This document shows, one piece after another, positions 34,340 to 43,556 of a DNA stretch of 64,000 bases (the stretch's first letter is position 1; each line of letters begins with the position of its first letter). The stretch spans positions 186,001-250,000 of the forward strand of contig CAVOZJ010000016.1 of assembly GCA_963700885.1 (NCBI GenBank), given 5' to 3'. The notes beneath the pieces were generated by a model that did not search any database, was not told the origin of the DNA, and worked only from the letters and a program-made list of their open reading frames with translations. The DNA is from Anderseniella sp963700885 (GTDB lineage: Bacteria; Pseudomonadota; Alphaproteobacteria; Rhizobiales; Aestuariivirgaceae). The translations under genes and the position numbers were made by a program.

Positions 34340-35280
34340 GAGTCTGAACTCAAAACTACGCCCATGATTTCATTGTCTTTGCCACAAATCTGGTCTGCCG
34401 TCTGATTGCTGCGATTGTCAGCCAAGCGGTTGAGGATGATATTGAGGTTTCCCAATCCTTTGCCAATCTTCTGCAGCGCCCGAGCCAGGCAAAGGTGCGT
34501 TCAACGACCCAACGCCTGGCGATGACGACAAACCCTACCGCCGCGTTTGGCCGCTTGACAATTTCAAGGACCGGGGGATCGTCCAGCCTGTTCAGCAAGG
34601 CCAGCTCCAGTTTCCACCCGGCATAGCCGCCATCGGCAAACAGATGCGACAGGCTGGGCCAGGTTTCGCACGCCGCTTCGATGACCAAAGGCGCGCCATC
34701 GCGGTCCTGAATGTCGGCGCGATGAACCAGGCCAAACAGCAGGTTTCCTTGCGTATCCGTGATGATGTGACGCTTGCGGCCTTTCACGAGTTTGCCGGCA
34801 TCAAAGCCGTATATCCCGCCACTTTCCGTGGTTTTCACCGACTGGCTGTCGATGATGGCTGCCGTCGGTTCGGCTTCACGCCCGGCAACCAGCCGGCAGG
34901 CCGCCACAAGAGCTTCATTGATTACATCCAACACACCACAATCACGCAGGCGGTAGAAGTGATATTGCACGCTTGTGAAAGGCGGAAAATCCTTCGGCAG
35001 CATCGCCCATTGGCAACCGGTTGCTGCTATATAGGAAATCGCGTCCCACATCCGCCGCATCGAGTGCTTGCGCGGGCGGCCAACCCTGGACGCAGGCAAA
35101 AGAAACGGCGCAACCACAGCCCATTCATCGTCCGTACAATCGCTTGCATAGCGCAAACCGCGTCTGTCATAATCAGGTCGGGTGATTTCAGTCCACGGCA
35201 TTGTAGGTCTCCAAGAATCAGTAACAACTCAAGGAATCACAATCCGCTGAAATCACTCAACTTAATTTCCGGTTGGGCTC
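34340..35280 (-). mobile_element. IS5-family (IS427 group) insertion sequence, copy 2
   Basis: 941 bp between GAGTCTGAACTC and GGTTGGGCTC, flanked by TAA on each side (34337-34339 and 35281-35283). Inserted exactly at the right edge of the 262-bp miniature element, using the TA created there. Nested insertion order is therefore readable. Confidence 0.85.
34356..35201 (-). CDS. IS5-family transposase, intact (copy 2)
   Basis: 281 residues, the same protein as 29943-30788: DUF4096 N-terminus and a complete DDE domain. The two copies are inverted relative to each other with the MscS-distal patatin region between them, so recombination could invert 30.8-34.3 kb. Confidence 0.92.
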   Translation of the reverse strand: MPWTEITRPDYDRRGLRYASDCTDDEWAVVAPFLLPASRVGRPRKHSMRRMWDAISYIAATGCQWAMLPKDFPPFTSVQYHFYRLRDCGVLDVINEALVAACRLVAGREAEPTAAIIDSQSVKTTESGGIYGFDAGKLVKGRKRHIITDTQGNLLFGLVHRADIQDRDGAPLVIEAACETWPSLSHLFADGGYAGWKLELALLNRLDDPPVLEIVKRPNAAVGFVVIARRWVVERTFAWLGRCRRLAKDWETSISSSTAWLTIAAIRRQTRFVAKTMKSWA

Positions 35281-35571
35281 TAAGGGAAAGTTTTTGACTC
35301 ATCATCACCCACCAGGAGTAAATGATGACACAGAAAACCGCGGCATCAAGAAGCTGCAGATATATCTGCGCTGTTCAAGCTCCAACAACCGCTTGAACCG
35401 CTTGGCAGATACAAACCCGTCAGCAACCGGGCGCAGCAACAGACCTTTAGCGCGTGTACAGATCGTTGATGGTAATGCGAAATAGAGCGTGACACCACCC
35501 GAAATTCCGACGTATCTGCAACAACTTGCCCCCCCCTTTTTATGAATTTGACGCGATTGGATAGGCAACGA

Positions 35572-35585
35572 TTGACGCAAATCAA
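35572..35585. promoter_or_regulatory. FNR/FixK-like palindrome (duplicate)
   Basis: TTGACGCAAATCAA, 67 bp before ATG 35653; duplicate of 25719-25732. Confidence 0.55.
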
Positions 35586-35652
35586 ATACACCCGGCCCTT
35601 CAACACGCATCATTGTGCTGTGATCAAAACAAGACCGATGAGGAGAGTTGTT

Positions 35653-36027
35653 ATGAAGTTGGAGTTTATATCGAAACCCTTATTATTTTTGAAGCGGGTG
35701 AGTGTCCCGCTTTTGGGTATCGCTGGATTAATTGGATTGAGTACGGTTAATTTGCCGTCTGTTGCTACTGCAGCTCCGATTAACTTGGGCGTGAGCAGCG
35801 TGAACACTACGTTGAGCTCGAATATGTTGGGCGATCTAACATTGGTTCATTGTTGCCATAATCATCCACTTCCTCCGTATGACGCTTACTGCTGTCATTC
35901 AGCAGGTGCTTACGTGGTTGGAGGTGCTGTAGCTTATGGAGCCTACCGAGGCGTCAGACGCGCAACAGTACATCATCATCGCAAACACCATAACAGACCA
36001 AGACCAACCCCCAGGCGTCGCCGCTGA
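35653..36027 (+). CDS. Secreted Cys/His/Arg-rich small protein (duplicate)
   Basis: Identical to the 124-residue protein at 25800-26174, with the same promoter region and FNR-like box. Its downstream partner DUF2092 is truncated here, so this copy lacks a complete partner in cis. Confidence 0.75.
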   Translation: MKLEFISKPLLFLKRVSVPLLGIAGLIGLSTVNLPSVATAAPINLGVSSVNTTLSSNMLGDLTLVHCCHNHPLPPYDAYCCHSAGAYVVGGAVAYGAYRGVRRATVHHHRKHHNRPRPTPRRRR

Positions 36028-36076
36028 TATCTTCACACCAATAATCGATTGAACAACTAATTGAAGGAATAGCACG

Positions 36077-36650
36077 ATGACCAGTGTTGTGAATTGTAAA
36101 CAGTCGCGTAAGTCCATTTCGCTTTTTGCTTTAGCCGCAATGCTCATCCCATTGCATACAGCAGCAGGTTTGGCGGCCGACGAAAAAGGTATAATGGATG
36201 AAAAGGCGCTCAGCGTTCTGCAGGGGATGTCTGATTATCTCGGAGCCAGTAAGACACTTTCGTTCGAATCCATGACTTTTTTTGATATCGTGTCCAAGTC
36301 TGGCGTCAAAATCAAGGCAGGACGCCAAAGTGAGGTCCTTTTGGAGCGACCCAATCGCGTTAATATAAATGCGCATGGGGATGACGGGAGTGGCGTGACG
36401 ATCTGGTATAATGGAGAGAAACTGACGTACTGGCGACGCGACAAGAACGAAGTTGCGAGCATCGATTTCAAGGGCAGTACCGATGGCATGCTGAACGAGA
36501 TTGTTAAAGAGTACGACATTACATTGCCGCTTGCCGATCTGTTTTACTCGGATGTCAAAAAGATGTTTGCTGATGACATACTATCTGCTCAGTATGTCGG
36601 TATCCGGATTGTCAACGGCGTGCCGTGCCATCAGCTTTCATTCGAAAGCG
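36077..36650 (+). pseudogene. DUF2092 copy 2 duplicate, truncated
   Basis: First 191 codons of the 26224 gene, then a junction at 36650 after CHQLSFES. The frame runs 33 more codons through phosphatase sequence out of frame to a stop at 36751. The C-terminal DUF2092 third is missing. Confidence 0.9.
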
Positions 36651-38321
36651 GCACTTCTAGCGGTCGGATTAACCACGGCGGAGGCAGGGGACCGCCCTGT
36701 CCGTCTCGTGCTTCAGATCACTGTCGATCAGTTGCGCTCCGACTTGATTGACCGCTATTCAGCGGGCTACGGCAAGGGTGGTTTCCGCCGCTTGCTGGAC
36801 GAAGGCGCCTTCTACGTCGATGCGCATCACCGCCACGCCAACACGGAAACGGTTGTGGGTCATACCACCCTGGCCACGGGAACTGATCCCGCCATCCATG
36901 GCATGGTTGCCAATGTCTGGCTCGACCGGGCTAAGGGCGAACTCGTCTACAATGTTGAGGATGGCGACTATCCGCTGCTGGGGGACGGCGGTGGTGTCGA
37001 CGCTTCAACAGAAATCGATCCGACCCAAAAAGTTGCCAAGACACAGGGCCGGTCTCCGCGTGGTATCCGAACTACTACAATTAGCGACGAGATCAGACTG
37101 TCTCTTGGTGCCAAGGCCAAAGTTTTCGGTGTGTCGGTCAAGGACCGGGGAGCTATCACTATGGCGGGACACGCAGGCACAGCCTACTGGTTCTCGAAGG
37201 CGGCCAGCCAGATGGTAACAAGTAGCTATTACATGGATGCCTACCCCGATTGGGTGAATGACTGGAATGCAAAGGGCCTTCCGCAGTCCTATGCAGGTAC
37301 TTCCTGGGAGCTTCGAGCAGAGCCCTCCACTTACCTTTTCGGCGACGCTGACGACGCCAAGTGGGAAACTGATTTCCCAGGCTATGGCCGAACCTTTCCA
37401 CATCCGTTCGGCAAGGTTGATGGGAAGTACTTCACCACCTTCTTAACCCTGTCGCCGGCGGGCGACGAGATCGTTGCGGACTTCGCCAAGGAATTAATTG
37501 TGACTGAAGACATCGGCACTGATGACGTGACCGATTATTTGTCAGTCAGCTTCTCATCAACGGACTACGTCGGCCATATCTTTGGTGCCTCCAGTCTTGA
37601 GGCAGAGGACAATTTGCACCGCTTGGACCGTACGCTTTCAGACCTCTTGTCATATGTTGACAAGACAGTTGGACTAGACAAAACACTTATAGTGTTGTCG
37701 GCTGACCACGGTGCCTCAGAGGCCCCTGGATATCTGAATTCGCATGGGATCGGTGGGCAGTATTTCAACTTTGATGATATCGATCGAACTGAGGCAATTG
37801 CTAATCTCAAAACCAAATTCGGAATAGCGGGAGAGCTGGTTGACCAGTTCTTCCAGCCCTACCTCTATCTAAACAGGGACGTCATCGCGGCAAAGGGGCT
37901 CGATCTGGCCGAGGTTGCGCGCGGTGTGGCAGAGGAACTGCGCAAAATGCCCGGCATTGCCTACGCTGTGTCCAGTGAGGACTTGCGAGCAGGAGCCGTG
38001 GCAAGCACTCCGGTCACTGACGCAGTACTGGCGAATTTCAACGAGGATCGTTCGGGCGACATATACGTGGTGTTTGAGCCGCACTGGTTCGTTGCCGAAT
38101 TCGATGGTTTATCAGTCACGGGCTCTCACGGCTCACCTTGGCGCTACGACTCTCACGTGCCTGTAATCTGGATGGGCCCAGGCGTTCCCTCAGGCCGCAT
38201 CGAACGCCGTGTCGAAACTGTGGATGTTGCATTGACGATCGCCGCCTATCTTGGTGTTCGGCAACCCAGTGGAGCACGTGGAAAGGTGATGACCGAAATC
38301 ACCGAGAACGAGGAAAAGTAA
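36573..38321 (+). CDS. PafA-like alkaline phosphatase, N-terminus replaced at a duplication junction
   Basis: Catalytic part from about 36651: RPVRLVLQITVDQLRSDLID, nucleophile Thr in NTETVVGHTTLATGTDPAIH, metal ligands in SSTDYVGHIFG and LSADHGASEAPGY, and the C-terminal GSHGSPWRYDSHVPVIW. Type I phosphodiesterase/alkaline phosphatase superfamily, normally exported. The 1278-bp repeat ends inside its signal peptide: AALLAVGLTTAEA-G is native, but the first residues are lost. An ATG at 36573, reading DUF2092 sequence in another frame, gives MTYYLLSMSVSGLSTACRAI-SFHSK before it, a possible new signal peptide. The start is therefore a guess; it may be a pseudogene. Confidence 0.7.
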   Translation: MTYYLLSMSVSGLSTACRAISFHSKAALLAVGLTTAEAGDRPVRLVLQITVDQLRSDLIDRYSAGYGKGGFRRLLDEGAFYVDAHHRHANTETVVGHTTLATGTDPAIHGMVANVWLDRAKGELVYNVEDGDYPLLGDGGGVDASTEIDPTQKVAKTQGRSPRGIRTTTISDEIRLSLGAKAKVFGVSVKDRGAITMAGHAGTAYWFSKAASQMVTSSYYMDAYPDWVNDWNAKGLPQSYAGTSWELRAEPSTYLFGDADDAKWETDFPGYGRTFPHPFGKVDGKYFTTFLTLSPAGDEIVADFAKELIVTEDIGTDDVTDYLSVSFSSTDYVGHIFGASSLEAEDNLHRLDRTLSDLLSYVDKTVGLDKTLIVLSADHGASEAPGYLNSHGIGGQYFNFDDIDRTEAIANLKTKFGIAGELVDQFFQPYLYLNRDVIAAKGLDLAEVARGVAEELRKMPGIAYAVSSEDLRAGAVASTPVTDAVLANFNEDRSGDIYVVFEPHWFVAEFDGLSVTGSHGSPWRYDSHVPVIWMGPGVPSGRIERRVETVDVALTIAAYLGVRQPSGARGKVMTEITENEEK

Positions 38322-38355
38322 ACCACGCTGATGCGTTCGACTAAAAAGCCATAGG

Positions 38356-39372
38356 CATCACAGAACCAAGTTGTCATGCTGAGTGTATCGCGCAGTACAG
38401 TGTGGCGGGCAAAACAGGTGTCGTTGTCGAAGGTGATCGATTGACGCAATATCGGATCAAGTCTTTTGAAGATGGCCATGATTGCACCGGCTGTCTCTGC
38501 AGCAGACTTGCCGGTGAGCTTGGCAGCAAGGGTTACACGGGACTTGCGTTCGTGCAGCACCAGCACAGGCCTGGTGCGCTGGCAGATGATCAAATCAGCT
38601 TCCCAGTTGCCGATCTGTGAGCGGTTGTTCACGTTTTCCGGGCGTTCGTGGATGGAAGTGCGGTTTTTGATGGTGTCACGAGAAGGCCTGGTACGCAGTG
38701 CACGGCGCGTCCTGCGGCGGCGTGTGAGATAACGCCACAGTTCATCGGCCTTCTGGCCGGCACGGTAGATGAAGCCATAGATGGTCTCCATGGCCACAGT
38801 GCGCAAACCTGCCTCGACGCCGGAACGAAGCCAACCGGATATCTGTTGTGGGGACCAGCCTTCGGCAAGCCGGTCACGTACGAACAGTGCAAGCCGTTCA
38901 TCGCGTTCGATCACTGCATTGCGCTGACGGCGATGCATATAGCCCCCATCGGCAATCCGGGCCGAGTACCGGCCGCTTTGCAGTGAGTTGCGTTTCAACT
39001 CCCGGCTGATCGTTGAAGGGGACCGCCCGAGAATGCGGGCGATGGATGCATTATTATGTCCGGCCACCAGCCAAACGGCAATCTGATCCCTGTCTTCACA
39101 GCTCAAATGACGATATAGGCCCCATCGGCAATCCGGGCCGAGTATCGGCCGCTTTGCAGTGAGTTGCGTTTCAATTCCCGGCTGATCGTTGAAGGGGACC
39201 GCCCGAGACTGCGGGCGATGGATGTATTATTATGTCCGGCCACCAGTAAAACGGCAATCTGATCCCTGTCTTCACAGCTCAAATGACGGTATGTTTCCAC
39301 TGCAACACTCCTCTGGTTCTTCCAACCGACCTGATATCATATCAAGTCTGGGGTGTTGCACTTCGTTCTGGA
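38356..39372 (-). mobile_element. IS30 remnants, rearranged tandem
   Basis: Right end TTGAATTCCAGAACGAAG at 39372 and transposase N-terminus from 39300 (METYRHLSCEDRDQIAVLLV) broken at about 39112; a second copy starts there at SCEDRDQIAVWLVAGHNNAS and runs through the DDE domain (IGNWEADLIICQ, ITFDNDTCFARHTVLRDTLS, MTTWFCDAY) to about 38356, where it is cut against the phosphatase 3' flank. Neither copy is complete. Confidence 0.85.
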
Positions 39373-39374
39373 AT

Positions 39375-39691
39375 TCAAGGGGAACCTCGATGGCATCATA
39401 TTCACCAACCACATCCCCCGTCAGATCATCGCCAAGTTGGCCGTGGCATTGTGGGCACTCATCAGGCCGATGATCGACAATCTCATCCGGGCTCTCATGC
39501 AAACTACGCGAATGGCCCAGATGTCCGGGCTTCGCACCGCCCGGTTTGGCATGCTCCCGGCGGGCCTTACGATCGGTAGAGGGCGGTTTGGAGGACGTGC
39601 GAGACGTCTTTGAAGGACGTTGCAATTTCAACACCAAATCAACGAGTGCCTGCTTGCTCAGCTTTTCCAAATCATCACGATCCATGCACAC
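39375..39691 (-). pseudogene. IS66-family TnpC N-terminal remnant
   Basis: LEKLSKQALVDLVLKLQRPS, KPPSTDRKARREHAKPGGAK, then zinc-finger DHRPDECPQCHGQLGDDLTG: the N-terminal leucine-zipper-like and zinc-binding part of an IS66-like transposase. Broken by the IS30 insertion at 39372. Confidence 0.8.
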
Positions 39692-39738
39692 ATGGATTTA
39701 GAGATTATGGCCGTTGGCAAGGGGGTGAGTAATTACTA

Positions 39739-40006
39739 TCCGGTTGTTACCCACACCCACTAAATGTAGGGTGGGTCCATTCTCCCGAGTAGAGCCCGTC
39801 GAAGGTCGGCGCTGCGGCCCCGCCGGCGATTCCGAGCAGTGAGCGGAACGAGTTGAACGGATAGAAGCGGAACGTGAACTCGTTGAGGTAGGCTTGCAGA
39901 TGCTTGGCACTGACGCCGTGATGGATGCCATTGATCCAAGTCTTCAGATTGGCGAAGACCAAAACGTTAGATCTAGTGGGTATGGGAGTCAACCGGATAG
40001 GCAAGG
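39739..40006 (-). mobile_element. Miniature IS1595 element, second copy
   Basis: Over 90% identical to 27011-27297 with a 12-bp internal deletion; left terminus shortened (CTATCCGGTTG), right terminus CAACCGGATAGGCAAG. No target duplication recognisable. Encodes only the transposase C-terminus. Confidence 0.85.
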
Positions 40007-40293
40007 AAGTAGATTTTATTTTCACTATAGCCATCAAAAATTGGCAATTCCAGCAAATTGTCGTGTTTGGATAGGCTGCGATTCTTTAAAGGTATTGTGC
40101 TGTTTGGTGCAATCGGTAAGGTTAATTTGATAAACACAGTCGAGCTTGAGCTAGATTCGTTCGGATGCTCGAGCTTATGGGTCATTGCTATAAATATTTG
40201 AAAAATAAGATCTCAGGGGAATTTCTGGAGCTGTTTCAGCAAATGGGGCAGGCAGGTTCGACAGGTTTGCAATGTTAATTGAGGGGTGAGAGC
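40007..40293. other. Upstream region of the exported porin-like pair
   Basis: 287 AT-rich bases with no gene; probably the promoter of the 40294-42199 operon. An imperfect GAGCTTGAGC...GCTCGAGC palindrome lies near 40142-40175. Confidence 0.4.
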
Positions 40294-41322
40294 ATGATTA
40301 CGAAATGGATGGGCGGCAGCAAGTCAGGTGCAGTGGCAATCGGGGCTGCGATGGCTGGCCTTATGGTTGCGGGTGTCCAGACTGCCTCGGCCATGGAGGG
40401 CGGCACGGGATTTTATCTGCTGGGCTCTCGGGCTCACTTGTCAGGCGTAATGCCCGGCCCTGGTGGCTACTTTTCCAACGACCTTCATGTTTATGATGGT
40501 TCCGCGTCGGTGAAATTTCCGATCGGCGAGCTCGTCCTGGACGGCGGCTTGGAAGCCACAGCAGTCGTTGATCTGATGACCGCGCTCCAGGTGTTGCCGG
40601 TACAATTCCTCGGTGGCACGCTTGCTGTCGGCCTGACCCTTCCCGTCGGTTGGCAGGAAGTCAGCGCGGCGGGTAACGTTCTGGATCCTAATGGCAATCC
40701 GATTGTGGGTTTTGCCACCTCTGACGATGACTTTGAGATCGGTGATCCAGTCCTGGTTGCCTCGTTAGGGTGGCACAGCGGGAACTTCCATTGGCAGCTG
40801 GGGGGCTTGCTCAATGTGCCGATCGGCTCCTATGGCGAGGATGACCTGGTTAATCTCGGGTTCAACCGCTGGGCCTTCGACCTGACTGGGGCGGGAACCT
40901 ATCTCGACATGGTAACCGGCTTTGAGATTTCGGCAGCTCTCGGTTTTACCTTCAATGGCGAGAACCTCGACACTGGGTATGAGAGCGGCACCGAGCTACA
41001 TCTAGAGTTCGCGGCATCGAAGCTGTTCGCCAATGGCATGTCGCTCGGCGTGGTCGGCTATCATTATCAGCAACTGACCGGCGATAGTGGTGGCACACCT
41101 GAACAGCAGACGCTGATCAACCAACTGGGAGGCTTCAAAGGGCGCGTCACGGCAATAGGCCCGTCGGCCGGCATGACATTGCCGCTCGGAGACCGTGCCC
41201 TGAGCATGAACCTGCGATGGTATCACGAGTTGGATGCCAAATATAGGATGGAAGGCGACGCGGTATTCTTCTCGGCGGCTGTGCCGTTGCAGGCGGACCC
41301 CAGGTTTGCGACCTCCAAGTAG
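40294..41322 (+). CDS. SphA/phenol-MetA family outer-membrane protein
   Basis: 342 residues from ATG 40294 (GAGGGGTGAGAGC). Signal peptide ending TASAME, then EGGTGFYLLGSRAHLSGVMP and alternating beta strands with the family end FKGRVTAIGPSAGMTLPLG, LSMNLRWYHELDAKYRMEGD. The family forms beta-barrel outer-membrane channels, often beside aromatic or hydrophobic compound degradation genes. Followed 28 bp later by a related protein. Confidence 0.85.
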   Translation: MITKWMGGSKSGAVAIGAAMAGLMVAGVQTASAMEGGTGFYLLGSRAHLSGVMPGPGGYFSNDLHVYDGSASVKFPIGELVLDGGLEATAVVDLMTALQVLPVQFLGGTLAVGLTLPVGWQEVSAAGNVLDPNGNPIVGFATSDDDFEIGDPVLVASLGWHSGNFHWQLGGLLNVPIGSYGEDDLVNLGFNRWAFDLTGAGTYLDMVTGFEISAALGFTFNGENLDTGYESGTELHLEFAASKLFANGMSLGVVGYHYQQLTGDSGGTPEQQTLINQLGGFKGRVTAIGPSAGMTLPLGDRALSMNLRWYHELDAKYRMEGDAVFFSAAVPLQADPRFATSK

Positions 41323-41350
41323 GCTGCGACAAAGACGAGAGGTAAACGAG

Positions 41351-42199
41351 ATGTTTAATTCGTTCAACAGGCTTCGAGCCCGACTTGGTTTACGTGCGGC
41401 ATGGCTTGCTCCAGTGCTTGTGGCAATGTGGGCTGGTGGCCCGGCACTGGCTGACGATGCGCAAGACCTGGCAAAGCAATTGTCAAACCCGATTGCGTCG
41501 CTCATCAGCGTTCCGATCCAGGGCAACTACGACACCCATATCGGACCGGGCGAGACCGGAGACAGGCTGCTGTTCAACGTGCAGCCTGTGATGCCCATCT
41601 CGTTGAATGATGACTGGAACATGATCTCGCGTACCATCGTGCCGATCGTCTACCAGGACGAGATATTCCCCGGCTCGGGTGAGCAGTTCGGGCTGGGCGA
41701 TACGGTACAAAGTCTGTTCTTCACGCCGAAGGTAGTCGGGCCGAGCGGCATCATATGGGGGGCTGGACCTGTGGTCTTGCTGCCCACAGGCACCGAGTTG
41801 TTGCTGAGTGCAGGTAAGTGGGGCGCAGGCCCGACCGCACTTGTGCTTAAGCAAACGGGGCCACTGACCGTGGGCGCGCTGGCGAACCACATCTGGTCAT
41901 TTGAAGGCAGCGACAGGACTAAAGACATCAGCAGTACCTTCATGCAGCCATTTGTGGCGTATACCACAGCGACTGCATGGACATTCTCGATAAACACGGA
42001 AACCACCTACAACTGGACAAGTGATGAATGGTCTGTGCCGGTCAACCTGGGCGTCAGCAAGGTCGCCGCGATCGGCAATCAACCCATCAGCCTTTTTGGA
42101 GGCGCGCGTTGGTGGGCTGTAAGCCCGGACACAGGACCCCATGATTTCGGCTTCCGTTTCGGGATCACATTCATGTTTCCAGCGGGCGGCGGGCAGTAG
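41351..42199 (+). CDS. Predicted outer-membrane transporter (neutral, beta-rich)
   Basis: 282 residues from ATG 41351 (GAGAGGTAAACGAG). Signal peptide to GGPALADD, then LAKQLSNPIASLISVPIQGN, FNVQPVMPISLNDDWNMISR, a periodic beta pattern and the aromatic-ended C-terminus GFRFGITFMFPAGGGQ typical of outer-membrane barrels. Probably co-expressed with the preceding porin-like gene. Substrate unknown. An IS3 remnant begins 28 bp after the stop. Confidence 0.82.
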   Translation: MFNSFNRLRARLGLRAAWLAPVLVAMWAGGPALADDAQDLAKQLSNPIASLISVPIQGNYDTHIGPGETGDRLLFNVQPVMPISLNDDWNMISRTIVPIVYQDEIFPGSGEQFGLGDTVQSLFFTPKVVGPSGIIWGAGPVVLLPTGTELLLSAGKWGAGPTALVLKQTGPLTVGALANHIWSFEGSDRTKDISSTFMQPFVAYTTATAWTFSINTETTYNWTSDEWSVPVNLGVSKVAAIGNQPISLFGGARWWAVSPDTGPHDFGFRFGITFMFPAGGGQ

Positions 42200-42226
42200 C
42201 TCACAGACCCTGTCAGTAAGGAGACA

Positions 42227-42525
42227 TATGGCTCGCCCCGCATGCATGTTGAATTGTGTGAGGACGGTGTGCCGGTTGGCCGGCACCGTGTAGCGCGGTT
42301 GATGCGCGATAACGGGTTGAAAGCCCTGCAAAAGCGGCGCTACAGGAAGACAACGGACAGCGACCATGGTGGGCTTGTTGCACCCAACCTGCTTGAACAG
42401 GACTTTGGCTGTAGTGGCCCCGACCAGAAATGGGGTGTCGACATCAGTTACATCTGGACCCGGGAAGGATGGCTCTATCTGGCCATCGTGCTGGACCTGT
42501 ATTCCAGGCGCATTGTCGGTTGGAG
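42227..42525 (+). pseudogene. IS3 orfB fragment
   Basis: YGSPRMHVELCEDGVPVGRH, RVARLMRDNGLKALQKRRY, then the integrase core start WGVDISYIWTREGWLYLAIV, LDLYSRRIVGW. Truncated at both ends; a recombinase tail follows. Confidence 0.88.
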
Positions 42526-42526
42526 G

Positions 42527-42756
42527 CGGGTGAATTCAACACCGTTCAGGACCTGGCCGACGCCGAAGGGATTTCAGATCGGTTCATCAGCCGGATGATG
42601 CGGTTGAGCTATCTGTCGCCCGATGTCCTGCATCGGCTGGTCACACAGCAAGTGCCGCTGGCATTGTCACTGAATGAGCTGATCGCCGTGACGGAGTTAC
42701 CGTGGGCCCAGCAGATGAAGCAGGTCTTCGATGGTGGCAAATCGCAGATTGGCTGA
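42527..42756 (+). pseudogene. Recombinase-family C-terminal remnant
   Basis: EFNTVQDLADAEGISDRFIS, RMMRLSYLSPDVLHRLVTQQ, LSLNELIAVTELPWAQQ: the HTH and terminal tail of a serine-type recombinase-like protein. Joined directly to the IS3 fragment. Confidence 0.6.
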
Positions 42757-43069
42757 CTGACCCGAACTGACGCCCAGCAGGCAAACGTCTGGTTGTTTTC
42801 GTGGGCCAGAAGAAAGCGGTTGCGATCGCCGTTAAAAACGTATCAGGGCGACGGCGTTGGTCTAAACTCGAGGAGCGGCTGATTGCAGGCAGCTGATCAT
42901 CTCATGTCTGCTACACACCCGAAAGCGGACTCACTGGGAGAAGGTTCGGGGAGTCTGCTTTGTGCCCAGCCACCCATCCAGTTTCCCGTCAACGGCAGCT
43001 ATGCGGACAAACCTGCCATCCAAGATATCGAGATGGATGGCGGCTTCTGACCCTGAACCGACCTCACAA
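42757..43069. other. Degraded IS / recombinase debris
   Basis: No intact gene. Short stretches resemble downstream remnants of the recombinase and an IS1182 element, too decayed to call. Confidence 0.3.
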
Positions 43070-43238
43070 ACCAAACGCAGGATCTACCCAGATGGCTGTA
43101 GAAGGTACGTAGCTTCATCCGCATCCCGTCAATATCCAGGAAACGATCAATCTCGCGGAGCATGTGATTGTCAGGCACATGACACTCCAGATCGAAGTCA
43201 TAAAACAGCTGCGCCGGTGCCGATTGCGTTCCCATCAT
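43070..43238 (-). pseudogene. IS1182 transposase N-terminal remnant
   Basis: MMGTQSAPAQLFYDFDLECH, VPDNHMLREIDRFLDIDGMR, TFYSHLGR: the beginning of an IS1182-family (DDE, IS5-related) transposase. Everything after about 55 codons is lost. Confidence 0.78.
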
Positions 43239-43384
43239 GGCCAAGTCCTCCTTTCAGCACCGTGGCGTCGCCACACAACAGCCGGTGTTGGCCAAGCTGC
43301 CACAGATCACCGGGTCTGCTCACAGGCTGGGTCGGTACCTCGGGTACATCGTCCTCGTCGGTCAGTCCCTCATGCGTCGCTTCG

Positions 43385-43545
43385 CGCCGTCATACATGAC
43401 CCGCGTCCTGCGCCTTACGCTGCTCGCGCCCGAAATCGTCGAGGCGATCCTGGACGGCACGCAGAGGCCGGGGGTGATGCTGGCGTGCGTGCTGGAGACG
43501 TTTCCGGTGGAGTGGGGAGGGCAAGTCGAGCAGTTCAGCTAAGAT
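43385..43545 (+). pseudogene. Recombinase-family C-terminal remnant
   Basis: YMTRVLRLTLLAPEIVEAIL, DGTQRP..., FPVEWGGQVEQFS-stop. Matches the tail at 600-766. Third such piece in the window. Confidence 0.62.
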
Positions 43546-43556
43546 TTGACTCTTCT

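Larger units (their letters stand above)
35373..36650 (+). repeat. 1278-bp direct duplication, copy B
   Basis: Same sequence as 25520-26797. Its left side continues with material shared with the inverted copy at 28270-28345; its right side ends abruptly inside DUF2092 and joins the phosphatase gene. Confidence 0.92.
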
